Positions 46,476-54,431 of a DNA stretch of 64,000 nt are shown in pieces; within the stretch, counting starts at the first letter, position 1; every line of letters begins with the position of its first letter. The stretch is taken from NCBI RefSeq assembly GCF_034119865.1, contig NZ_CP139421.1:62001-126000 (forward strand), written 5' to 3'. The position numbers and the translations under genes were made by a program. The stretch comes from Algoriphagus sp. NG3. GTDB taxonomy: Bacteria; Bacteroidota; Bacteroidia; Cytophagales; Cyclobacteriaceae. Below the pieces are notes generated by a model. The model saw nothing but the letters and a program-made list of their open reading frames with translations. It ran no database searches and had not been told where the DNA came from.

Positions 46476-47036
46476 ATGAAACTTTATATTAAATACATGG
46501 TCAGTTTGCGCTGCAAAATGATGGTTAAGGAAGAGCTTCAAAAAATGGGGATCCATAAGACGGTTGTGGATTTGGGGATGGTGGAGGTTTTGGAAGAGCT
46601 GAGTGCAGAGCAAAGGCAAAAACTCAGGACCAATCTGAATAAGTCAGGGCTTGAGCTTTTGGATGATAAGAAAAGTATTATCATTGAAAAGATTAAAAGC
46701 ATCATCATAGAGATGATCCACTATTCCGAGAATCCTCCCAAAGTAAATTATTCGGAATACATCAGCGAGCATCTAGGCTATGATTATACCTACCTGGCCA
46801 ATATTTTTTCGGAGGTCAAGGGAATCACTATTCAGCAATTCATCATCCTCCATAAGATCGAAAAGGTCAAGGAACTTCTTATCTATGATGAGTTAAATCT
46901 CACAGAGATTTCCTTTAAACTACATTACAGCAGTGTGGCCCATCTGTCCAACCAATTTAAGAAAATCACCGGACTGACCCCGACATTTTATAAAAACCTC
47001 AAGAATAAGAGAAAGCAAAACCTGGAAAATATTTAA
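46476..47036 (+). CDS. AraC-family transcriptional regulator (small form)
   Basis: The 186-residue protein has a C-terminal AraC DNA-binding domain of two helix-turn-helix units: YISEHLGYDYTYLANIFSEVKGITIQQFI (about 89-117) and LTEISFKLHYSSVAHLSNQFKKITGLTPTFYK (about 135-166). The N-terminal part (about 1-75) is a short helical region rather than a cupin, the usual form of single-domain Bacteroidota regulators starting MKLYIKYMVSLRCK. It may regulate the adjacent NmrA-like gene or the following cupin gene; no ligand pocket is recognisable. Confidence 0.87.
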   Translation: MKLYIKYMVSLRCKMMVKEELQKMGIHKTVVDLGMVEVLEELSAEQRQKLRTNLNKSGLELLDDKKSIIIEKIKSIIIEMIHYSENPPKVNYSEYISEHLGYDYTYLANIFSEVKGITIQQFIILHKIEKVKELLIYDELNLTEISFKLHYSSVAHLSNQFKKITGLTPTFYKNLKNKRKQNLENI

Positions 47037-47522
47037 CCAGGAAAATGCATTAGCAATTCTGTTACGGTCTTTAATTGCTTCAAAATCGGCCTTTAGGTTA
47101 TTGTTTTGGACTCTTTCGGCAAGTTCACCATCCCGTACGAACGGGATACTTCAGTCTCCAAGTAGACTGATTTTCTTGTGATTAGAATCCTGCCCGAAAG
47201 AATTTGGACAGGCTATTACGAAACCTAATGCAAAATCCGGGTTTAAGCTAAGGCTGTAAATGAGAAAAGAGAAAGATGTTTTGTGATTCTTGCCCATAGC
47301 TTGAATGTGGGATTTGTGTAACATTCCTTCAGAGATATGTAACAATTTAGGCCGGATTAAATGCGAAATTTGAAATAGGTCATAAACAGCTTCTTTTTGG
47401 CTCAGTGCTCGCAGGGGTAAGCCCTCCTAAAAACCAGATCGAAAACGAGAAGCAAAATCCACGATTCAGGTAAAATGAGCACGGATTAATTCGCAAATAG
47501 AATCACCCTTTATTTCGATCCA
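47037..47522. repeat. Gene-free stretch with degenerate palindromic repeats
   Basis: No convincing gene was seen. Contents include CCCGTACGAACGGG (47132-47145), AGTCTCCAAGTAGACT (47153-47168) and copy 2 of the dispersed repeat (47187-47218). Any frames here are formed by the repeats. The promoter of the cupin gene should be in the last 100 bp, but no consensus element is clear. Confidence 0.5.
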
Positions 47523-47873
47523 ATGGATCATACAGATTTAGAAAAATCCACCGTCCATCAATTGATGGACTCTGTGGAATATGTCTTTGGCTCGGTGGTG
47601 ACACGGTCTTTGATGAATCAAAATACCGGCACAGTCACCCTTTCCTCCTTTGACACGGGGGAAGTTCAGGAATCCACCTATCTTCCGTTCGACCGCCTCA
47701 TACAGATCTTGGATGTAGAGGCTACTATTCACTTAGATGAAACAACCGCTACTGAAAAAAGGGGGCAGATCATCATTGTGCCTGCGCATGTGAAGCATTG
47801 GATCAAAGCCAATAAGCGATTTAAAATGCTTTCCACAATTATCAAAAGTGGTTACGAGGAAATCAGTATCTAG
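47523..47873 (+). CDS. Small cupin-domain protein
   Basis: The 116-residue beta-rich protein fits a single cupin fold: strand SSFDTGEVQESTYLP, then VEATIHLDETTATEKRGQIIIVPAHVKHWIKA, where the G-x-x-x-x-x-P-x-x-x-x-H pattern is the second cupin motif. The first motif lacks most metal-binding histidines, leaving only His in PAHVKHW, so it may sense or bind rather than catalyse. It is the first of three closely spaced small genes (12-bp and 6-bp gaps). The role is unknown; relatives often bind small ligands or act as stress proteins. Confidence 0.65.
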   Translation: MDHTDLEKSTVHQLMDSVEYVFGSVVTRSLMNQNTGTVTLSSFDTGEVQESTYLPFDRLIQILDVEATIHLDETTATEKRGQIIIVPAHVKHWIKANKRFKMLSTIIKSGYEEISI

Positions 47874-47885
47874 GTACAGTAAACA

Positions 47886-48092
47886 ATGATCATGGAAGAA
47901 ACCGAAGTCACTAAATTTAAAGCAGGGCAAACCGTCTTTGCTAAAGTAGCCCCTGAGGTCAAATTGATCATCCGGAGGTACTACAAGCGGATCTACTACT
48001 GCAAGTTTGCAGATGATCCGCAGAAAAAGGAACTGGCTCTTTTCGGAAGAGAGATCATTGATCATGGAAATCCAAACACTACTAATAATTAA
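47886..48092 (+). CDS. Very small conserved protein, possibly DUF2158/YodC-like
   Basis: The 68-residue protein has core KFKAGQTVFAKVAPEVKL, then IRRYYKRIYYCKFADDP and LALFGREIID, reminiscent of the SH3-like DUF2158 group (glycine turn, central Tyr-Cys strand, closing FxREII). It lies 12 bp after the cupin and 6 bp before the next small gene, a spacing that argues these are real genes. No function is known, and the family assignment is a weak resemblance. Confidence 0.5.
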   Translation: MIMEETEVTKFKAGQTVFAKVAPEVKLIIRRYYKRIYYCKFADDPQKKELALFGREIIDHGNPNTTNN

Positions 48093-48098
48093 ACTGAA

Positions 48099-48284
48099 AT
48101 GATAATCAACAGAAGTTGGAGAGAGCAAAAAATCATGCTCAAACGACGGTTTGCCATATTAATGGACCTGGACTTTGAATATGCCGAAGGCCAGAGAGAA
48201 AAGATGATGGAAAGGCTTTCCCAGAAACTGAAGAAAATCCGGTCAGAGCTGGACTTGCTTTTTGAAGAGCGCCAGACTTATTGA
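48099..48284 (+). CDS. Small charged helical protein, CsbD-like
   Basis: The 61-residue protein follows the order seen in CsbD-family stress proteins: SWREQKIMLKRRF, then LMDLDFEYAEGQREKMMERLSQKL, corresponding to W..K..lK..f..Lt..D..y.eG....m..rL. It is highly charged and predicted all-helical. In other bacteria CsbD proteins accumulate under general stress without a proven activity. It is the last of the three-gene cupin group, and a 423-bp gap follows. Confidence 0.5.
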   Translation: MIINRSWREQKIMLKRRFAILMDLDFEYAEGQREKMMERLSQKLKKIRSELDLLFEERQTY

Positions 48285-48707
48285 ACTGCTAGGAATTACC
48301 TCATAATTGTTGTTGCGACATTGATTAAAAAGAAGCAAGCTGAAAGTAATACGTAGATCAATTTGCCCTTGTATAGGGCAGGAAGGTTTATTTGAGACAA
48401 AAGTGACTTCTTAAGTGTGCCGTCATAACAGTGGGAAACGGCACGCAGTTAGATATACAACTGTTAGGGATTCCTTATCCTAATGTCAGTTAGAATCCTA
48501 ATGAAGCTTCCAAATGTGAGGTATATAGGTTTGGAAAGGGCGACCCTCCTTGGTAGGGGTAATTCCGCCTTCTAAACTAAGAATAGAAACAGAGCCTGCC
48601 TACCGGGCGGGCATAATTCAAGCATTACCCACTAACCTGAGTATGAGTACTGCACGATTATCTGTCCAACGACAAGCGGATATATAGCCGCTGAAACAAG
48701 TAAAACT
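48285..48707. repeat. Gene-free stretch upstream of the desaturase
   Basis: No gene was seen. The hairpin GTGCCGT / ACGGCAC (48417-48444, 14-nt loop) has no T tract. ATCCTAATG occurs twice within about 25 bp (48477 to 48502). The GC-rich patch CCTGCCTACCGGGCGGGC (48596-48613) looks like a degenerate palindromic repeat. Confidence 0.45.
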
Positions 48708-49787
48708 ATGAAAAGTATAAGATTCGATAAAACCGGGAAAGCGGAATTTTCAAGTACCCTGCACAATAGGGTCAATGAGTATTTCAAAAAGAACCGGGAA
48801 ACAAAATATGGAGATAGTAGAATGGTTTATAAAAGCATTTTTATGCTTTCAGTTTTCTTCATTCCACTGGTCATAATCAGTTCCGGCATAGTGTCCAGTT
48901 CCCTGCTGTTGTTTGCCTTGTATATCCTCAGTGGATTGGGCATGGCGGGAGTAGGGATGGGGGTGATGCACGATGCCATCCATGGATCCTATTCCAAAAA
49001 CCCTACAATCAACAAGTGTCTGGGCTACAGTATGAATCTCATCGGCGCCAATGCCAACGTATGGAGAATACAGCATAATGTGCTTCACCATACCTATACC
49101 AATATTGATCATGGTGATGATGATATCAATGCGCCCTTTTTCCTGAGATTTTCCCCGAATGCCAAGCGCTATTGGATTCATAGGTTCCAATACTTATACA
49201 TCTGGTTTTTCTATGGATTATCTACCATATCATGGATCACTACAAAGGATTTTGTCAGAGCTATACGTTACAAAAACATGGGTTTTTTCAAGAAGGAGGG
49301 AGAATTCAGGAAGGAACTGGTGAAGATTGCCAGCTGGAAGGTTCTATATTATACCTATGCGCTGATCATTCCATTAGTGATGGTTCCACTTCCAGCCTAT
49401 ATTGTCGTGTTGGCCTTTTTAAGTATGCATTTCGTCACAGGAATCTGTATTAGTCTCGTCTTCCAGACCGCTCATATTCTTTCAGATACATCCTTTCCCC
49501 AACCTGATAAGAAAGGCTTGATATACAATGAATGGATCACCCATCAATTGGCAACCACAAGCAACTATGCGCCTAAAAGCAGGGTTTTTTCCTGGCTTAT
49601 TGGCGGGCTAAACTTCCAGGTTGAGCATCATCTATTTCCCAATATCTGTCATATCCACTATAGGAAAATAGCTAGGATCGTGTCAGAAACAGCTCAGGAG
49701 TATAAGGTTCCTTATCTTGTTAAGAGCACTTTCCTGACTGCTCTTCAGGATCATGTAAAGATGCTGAAGCAACTAGGAAGGGCATAG
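48708..49787 (+). CDS. Membrane fatty acid desaturase
   Basis: The 359-residue di-iron membrane desaturase has all three histidine boxes: HDAIH (88-92), HNVLHH (123-128) and QVEHH (304-308). The QxxHH third box matches front-end or acyl-lipid desaturases. Four transmembrane helices are arranged as two pairs (about 43-85 and 205-260). It introduces a double bond into a lipid-bound acyl chain and would raise membrane fluidity. A fused cytochrome b5 domain is absent, so an external electron donor is needed. It is a single gene with a long, repeat-bearing 5' region. Confidence 0.9.
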   Translation: MKSIRFDKTGKAEFSSTLHNRVNEYFKKNRETKYGDSRMVYKSIFMLSVFFIPLVIISSGIVSSSLLLFALYILSGLGMAGVGMGVMHDAIHGSYSKNPTINKCLGYSMNLIGANANVWRIQHNVLHHTYTNIDHGDDDINAPFFLRFSPNAKRYWIHRFQYLYIWFFYGLSTISWITTKDFVRAIRYKNMGFFKKEGEFRKELVKIASWKVLYYTYALIIPLVMVPLPAYIVVLAFLSMHFVTGICISLVFQTAHILSDTSFPQPDKKGLIYNEWITHQLATTSNYAPKSRVFSWLIGGLNFQVEHHLFPNICHIHYRKIARIVSETAQEYKVPYLVKSTFLTALQDHVKMLKQLGRA

Positions 49788-49968
49788 GCGAGCAAGAGAA
49801 TCCCCACTTTCCCTCATATTGAATTCTTCCCGCTCACAGGGCGTGTGACACCGGATTTTCTGCATTGGATATCCGCAATAAAAGCATGTAACTTATTTTT
49901 TTAGCTAACGCTGTTTATCCTGTTTCTTTTTCGGATTCTATAGTGCATATTGTCGGCAAATTCCCTCT

Positions 49969-52077
49969 ATGAAGATCGTCGTCAAACCCTCGGCACAGTT
50001 CAGGAAGAATACTACTTCTGCTGTTTTTTCCATTTTCTTATTTATCCTTGTTTATTTTTTAATGGTTATAGCTGCATTTGGGATCCTAGGATTATGTGTG
50101 CTAGGAGCGGTGGGATTGATCTCCTTCCATTTTAATTTCCCCTTATTAATGTTGTCAATTGGTATAGTCAGCTTGGGAGTGTTAATAGTGCTATTTCTCT
50201 TTAAATTTTTGTTTAAAAGTTTCAAATCAGACCGCTCTCATCTAGTAGAGCTTGATCTGAGTTCACAACCTAAACTGAAGGCACTCCTAGAAAATATTGT
50301 AATGCAGGTGGGAACTCAGTTTCCCAAGCGGGTTTATCTGTCAAATGAGGTAAATGCTTCGGTGTTTTATGATTCAAATCTCCTCAGCATGATCTTTCCT
50401 ACACGGAAGAACCTCACTATAGGGATGGGCTTGGTGAATACCCTGAATCTCGAAGAATTCAAAGCGGTTTTGTCCCACGAATTCGGACACTTTTCCCAGC
50501 GCTCCATGAAAGTCGGGAGCTATGTGTATTATGTGAATGAAGTGATTTACAATCTTCTCTATGAGAACGATTCTTACCAAACACTTGCTTCCAAATGGGC
50601 AGATATAAGCGGATACTTTTCCATTTTCGTGGGAATAGCTTTTAAGGTGGCCCAAGGTGCCCAATGGATCTTGAAAGGAATGTATTCAGTAGTCAATAAA
50701 AATTTCATGGCATTGTCCAGGGAAATGGAATTTCATGCCGATGAAATAGCCGCCAACGTCACTGGAGGAGAACCTTTGGCTGATTCATTCAATAAATTTG
50801 GCCTTGCCAGTTACGCACTCCAGGATGTTTTTAATTACTATGAAGGTGAACTTCAGCACAATAGGATCCCCCAGAATATTTACAGTAATCACCGCTTCGT
50901 AATGGGGTTTTTGGCTTCCCAGCACAGAGAAGATTATGTAAATAACCAATCTGACCTAGTGGTGAAAGACCAGTGGGCCTCTCACCCCTCTGATGAGGAT
51001 AGAATACAACGCCTGCAATTGCTGGGAATCCCTACGAAAAACATGGATTCTGCTCCGGCATCATCGTGCTTTACAGCTATTGCTGATGTGGAAGTAATGT
51101 TAACCTCCAAACTGCTGAGCAACTGTACGTTCACCGGCGAAGTGGAAGCAATAGGGGATGAGAAATTTGAAGAAGACTACCAGGGCACTTACTTTAAGTT
51201 TTGCTTCCCTAAAGCCTTTAACGGATATTACGATTATAGAAATCCATCTCCAATAGACAAAGAAGTTGCTATAGCCGAAAAGGATTTGGGTTCGTTTGAA
51301 AAGCTGTTTAGCAGTGAGGTTGTTTCATGGGTAAGCCAACTGGTGACTTCGGAATCGGATCTAGCTACTGTTTCTCACATAGCTGATGGTAGTTATGCGA
51401 TCAAATCATTTGATTATAGGGGTAAGCGTTATAAGAAAATCGAGGCAAGATCTCTCATGAAATTGATTACTGAAAGGATAGCTGCTCTCAAAAACCAGTT
51501 AGCTATTCATGATCAAAAGATCTTTGGTTTTTTTGCCCAGAGGGAAAGGGAGCTCCAAAAGCCGCCTTTGTTAGAAGGGTATTATGCCGGTTTGGTCAAT
51601 CTGGATAAGGAGCAGTCAGAAAATCAGAAATTGATCAGTGAATTAAAGGCCAGACTGGAGTTTACGTCTTATAACACCCCTGTTGTAAAAATCAAGTCTA
51701 ATTTCAGGGAGATTAAAAAAGATGAGGTGAAACTTAAGGAGAAAATAAACAGCTTATTGGAAGACAACAGATTTGAAAAGCTGTTGTCAGATGAGTTAGT
51801 CGGGATTTTCAAACAATATACTTCCAAAGAATGGGAATATTTTGGCAATGAAATATATTATCAGGACAATCTCAATCTCTTACTCAACTCCTTGGAGGGT
51901 TTTTCTAACCTACAGAGTATGGTGGGATTCACAATGAAAAAGGGAATGCTGGAATACCAGGAATCACTGCTTGACTTACCGGAATTACAACCTGCTCCAG
52001 TCACATTAGAAGCCAATTTGGTCAGAGCAGAAGCTCCTATGACTATGGAAGATGGAAATATAGATGCCCTAGGGTAG
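49969..52077 (+). CDS. Large M48-family membrane metallopeptidase
   Basis: The 702-residue protein has two strong N-terminal membrane segments (about 18-45 and 57-83), then a zinc protease domain. The HEXXH motif is HEFGH (170-174), and the third ligand is predicted at Glu254 in SREMEFHADEIAAN. This is the HtpX/Ste24-type arrangement. The remaining about 430 residues are a soluble C-terminal extension with coiled-coil-like stretches (about 500-620) and no recognised domain, making the protein more than twice the length of HtpX. A membrane-quality-control role is inferred from the family. It stands alone between the desaturase and a broken sigma factor gene. Confidence 0.85.
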   Translation: MKIVVKPSAQFRKNTTSAVFSIFLFILVYFLMVIAAFGILGLCVLGAVGLISFHFNFPLLMLSIGIVSLGVLIVLFLFKFLFKSFKSDRSHLVELDLSSQPKLKALLENIVMQVGTQFPKRVYLSNEVNASVFYDSNLLSMIFPTRKNLTIGMGLVNTLNLEEFKAVLSHEFGHFSQRSMKVGSYVYYVNEVIYNLLYENDSYQTLASKWADISGYFSIFVGIAFKVAQGAQWILKGMYSVVNKNFMALSREMEFHADEIAANVTGGEPLADSFNKFGLASYALQDVFNYYEGELQHNRIPQNIYSNHRFVMGFLASQHREDYVNNQSDLVVKDQWASHPSDEDRIQRLQLLGIPTKNMDSAPASSCFTAIADVEVMLTSKLLSNCTFTGEVEAIGDEKFEEDYQGTYFKFCFPKAFNGYYDYRNPSPIDKEVAIAEKDLGSFEKLFSSEVVSWVSQLVTSESDLATVSHIADGSYAIKSFDYRGKRYKKIEARSLMKLITERIAALKNQLAIHDQKIFGFFAQRERELQKPPLLEGYYAGLVNLDKEQSENQKLISELKARLEFTSYNTPVVKIKSNFREIKKDEVKLKEKINSLLEDNRFEKLLSDELVGIFKQYTSKEWEYFGNEIYYQDNLNLLLNSLEGFSNLQSMVGFTMKKGMLEYQESLLDLPELQPAPVTLEANLVRAEAPMTMEDGNIDALG

Positions 52078-52156
52078 GAAGAAGTTACAAATGGAACCTC
52101 AGGATTTTGATAAAGGTTGGAAAATTATATTATCCAAGAAAGTATCCAAGTAAATT

Positions 52157-52390
52157 ATGAAATGCGATGTATTTAATATCTGGTTAGAGAATCAAGATCA
52201 GCTGAAAGGCTATATAAGTAAGCGGGTGCGTACCAGAGAAGATGTGGATGATATTTTGCAGGAAGTCCTTATCAAGTTTGCGAAGTATTGTGAAACAAAG
52301 AATGATGTTAAGATCGCTGACTTCTTGCTATTATCCTGCTTCCATGTTTTGTGCCTTCCGCCCGGAAGGCACAAAACATTGTATCAATAA
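52157..52390 (+). pseudogene. Truncated ECF sigma factor (region 2 only)
   Basis: The frame encodes 77 residues. The first about 55 match sigma region 2 of SigZ-like factors: NQDQLKGYISKRVRTREDVDDILQEVLIKFAKYC. The sequence then leaves the family and runs into a long palindrome. Region 4, needed for promoter recognition, is missing, and no continuation was seen in the other frames before the convergent gldH gene. It is most likely a decayed gene cut by insertion of the repeat. Confidence 0.65.
52343..52380. repeat. Perfect 17-bp inverted repeat
   Basis: ATGTTTTGTGCCTTCCG (52344-52360) is followed after 2 bases by its exact reverse complement (52363-52379). No T tract follows on either strand. 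It interrupts the sigma factor remnant and lies about 65 bp from the end of gldH. Confidence 0.8.
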
Positions 52391-52444
52391 CTATCCTTTC
52401 ATCGTCAACCTACACCGGTCACCCAACATCCAACACCGAACATT

Positions 52445-52900
52445 CTACTCCAAAATCTTGATTCCCACAGCTTCTACACCTGGTAGGCGATCTTGACGCA
52501 TGTACTGAAGAAGGGTGACGCTTTTAGTGTTTTGGGGGAAGAAGAATGGAAGCGTATCGTATCGAGTGTACGAGTTCCCAAAACCCTTGCCCAAAGGTTC
52601 ACCGGACTTCTGGTCAAACAGCTTGATGTTTACTAATTTATTGTCCAAAATCACTCCTGAGGAATCCTTACTGATAATTCTCAGATAGCAGTTAGAAAAG
52701 GCGTAATCCTCGTTGAACTTCACGGCGATCAGGTTAGGAGTATTTATCAGTTGTACATCTTCGAGTTCAAAGACAAGGCTGTCTGCGACACTCCAGCTGT
52801 GGTTTGGCATGTTATGAAAATCCTCATATACCCGCCCATCTGAGCAGGCTTGGAATACGAGGATTAGAAGTATAAAAAGGCAGTGCTTTACCTTATTCAT
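52445..52900 (-). CDS. gldH: Gliding-motility lipoprotein GldH
   Basis: The 151-residue lipoprotein starts at the ATG at 52900, giving a signal peptide with lipobox FQAC. The mature sequence has GldH features: VYEDFHNMPNHSWSVADSLVFEL soon after the lipid anchor and a late strand PFFFPQNTKSVTLLQYMRQDRLPGV. GldH is one of the lipoproteins required for gliding and linked to type IX secretion in Bacteroidota. Its start overlaps the ricT stop by 8 bp, a conserved neighbourhood in this phylum. Confidence 0.9.
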   Translation of the reverse strand: MNKVKHCLFILLILVFQACSDGRVYEDFHNMPNHSWSVADSLVFELEDVQLINTPNLIAVKFNEDYAFSNCYLRIISKDSSGVILDNKLVNIKLFDQKSGEPLGKGFGNSYTRYDTLPFFFPQNTKSVTLLQYMRQDRLPGVEAVGIKILE

Positions 52901-54389
52901 TTCCTGGCTTATTTGGATTAGGCCCTTGGTTTTTTCTAGGAGGAAATCTTTTTTTTCCTTGTGGTTTTGGATTAGGCCCTCCTGTATTGGCATTCCCGGT
53001 ATTGCTGTCCTTGGTTTTAGGCTTTTGAACATTTTGCCTTTTTGGGGATGCGTTTTGTGCTTTTGGTTGTTGCTGTGGGGCGGAGTTAGCTTGAGTGTTG
53101 CCTGCCTCAGGATTTCTAGGTTTCCTGTTTTTATTGTTCCTCCTTTTCTTTGGCCGATCTCCTGCTGTTTTTTGGCTTTGGACAGTGTTTTGCTGTTGGG
53201 AATCTCCGGGATTGGATTTTAATGACGGTTTGTTGACATCTTGTTGATCTCGGCTAGGCCCTCCTGTATTTCTGTTTTGCGGACGTGGCTTTTTCTTTCT
53301 TTTTTTGCTAGGACTGGCAAATTTCTTGTCTAAAAGCTCTAGTTCTCGTGTTGACTTGGCCGCCAGATCTTCTATTTCTGAAGCTTCGTTGTATTGAAGT
53401 GAGAATACTTTTTTGCCTTTTTCATTTATTGCCTGTATTTCCATTACCCTTTCGCAGGTGATGCTATGCCAGTCGTTGTCATTGTTATAACTAAACCACA
53501 TCAGCTTACGAAAAATGTCCGTTTTCTGAAGTTTAGCAGGTCCGGATTCTGTTTGCAGCGGACGGTCTATAGACGGAATGTCCTTAATTGCGTCCATGTA
53601 GGTGTCCAATTCGTAATTGAGACAGCATTTCAACCTGCCGCATTGCCCGCTCAGTTTTCCGGGATTGAGAGAGAGATTCTGGTATCTTGCTGCAGAGGTA
53701 CTTACGTTTTTGAAGTCCACCAGCCAGGTAGAACAACAAAGTTCTCTTCCGCAGACTCCGATACCGCCAAGCCTTCCGGCTTCTTGTCGAAGGCTGATCT
53801 GCCGCATTTCCACACGGATTCTGAACTCACCTGCCAGTACTTTGATCAATTCACGAAAATCGACACGGTCATCTGCCGAGTAGTAGAATGTGGCCTTGGA
53901 ATTATCCGCCTGATATTCTACATCAGACATTTTCATTTTAAGGCCCAGCTCTTCCACAATCTGACGGCAACGGTACAGTGTAGGGATTTCCCGGTTTTGA
54001 GCCTCTCCCCATTTTTCCATGTCCTTTTGATTGGCCACACGGTATATCCTCAGGATCTCATCATCATTCCTGATTTTTCTTTTTTGCATTTGGAGCCTTA
54101 CAAGCTCACCTTGAAGGGAAACATAGCCGATATGATGCCCACTTGGGACATCCACTACTACAGGGTCTCCGGTATTAAGGGCTAAGAAATCCACATTTCG
54201 GAAATACTCTTTTCTCCCTCCTTTAAATTTTACTTCTACGATGTCAAAGTTGTCCACCTCGGGAATTCCCATATGAGATAGCCAATCAAAGACATTCATT
54301 TTATTACAATCGCTCGTACCGCAGGTGCCGTTACTTTGACATCCTCCGGTTCCTCCAGCGGAGGTTGAGCATGTGCTACATCCAGACAT
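52893..54389 (-). CDS. ricT: RicT/PSP1-domain regulatory iron-sulfur protein
   Basis: The 498-residue protein has its PSP1 domain at about 45-290. It contains GVCGRELCCSTWL and CGRLKCCLNYEL, the paired cysteine motifs that hold Fe-S clusters in the RicTAF (YaaT) complex governing RNA processing in Bacillus. Two features are unusual. The first 28 residues carry five cysteines (4, 7, 17, 23, 28) in a Gly/Ser-rich context, and the last about 150 residues are a disordered tail rich in Lys, Asn, Pro and Gln. It lies between purD and gldH on the leftward strand. The function in Bacteroidota is inferred. Confidence 0.88.
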   Translation of the reverse strand: MSGCSTCSTSAGGTGGCQSNGTCGTSDCNKMNVFDWLSHMGIPEVDNFDIVEVKFKGGRKEYFRNVDFLALNTGDPVVVDVPSGHHIGYVSLQGELVRLQMQKRKIRNDDEILRIYRVANQKDMEKWGEAQNREIPTLYRCRQIVEELGLKMKMSDVEYQADNSKATFYYSADDRVDFRELIKVLAGEFRIRVEMRQISLRQEAGRLGGIGVCGRELCCSTWLVDFKNVSTSAARYQNLSLNPGKLSGQCGRLKCCLNYELDTYMDAIKDIPSIDRPLQTESGPAKLQKTDIFRKLMWFSYNNDNDWHSITCERVMEIQAINEKGKKVFSLQYNEASEIEDLAAKSTRELELLDKKFASPSKKRKKKPRPQNRNTGGPSRDQQDVNKPSLKSNPGDSQQQNTVQSQKTAGDRPKKRRNNKNRKPRNPEAGNTQANSAPQQQPKAQNASPKRQNVQKPKTKDSNTGNANTGGPNPKPQGKKRFPPRKNQGPNPNKPGNE

Positions 54390-54431
54390 AATATATAGAC
54401 AGGGCAGAGCCCCGATTAGTTTTGGGTTTAA

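Noticed and set aside
47151..47345. A 64-codon leftward frame in the AraC-cupin spacer
   Set aside because: It consists largely of the dispersed palindromic repeat and has no family resemblance or neighbour-like codon use.
47037..48707. CRISPR-like or tRNA-like structure in the accessory spacers
   Set aside because: The repeats are few, short and unevenly spaced, and no cloverleaf or conserved tRNA loops were found.
52901..53032. Longer GldH start inside ricT
   Set aside because: The ATG at 52900 gives a proper lipoprotein signal peptide; the longer form would bury it behind 44 charged residues.
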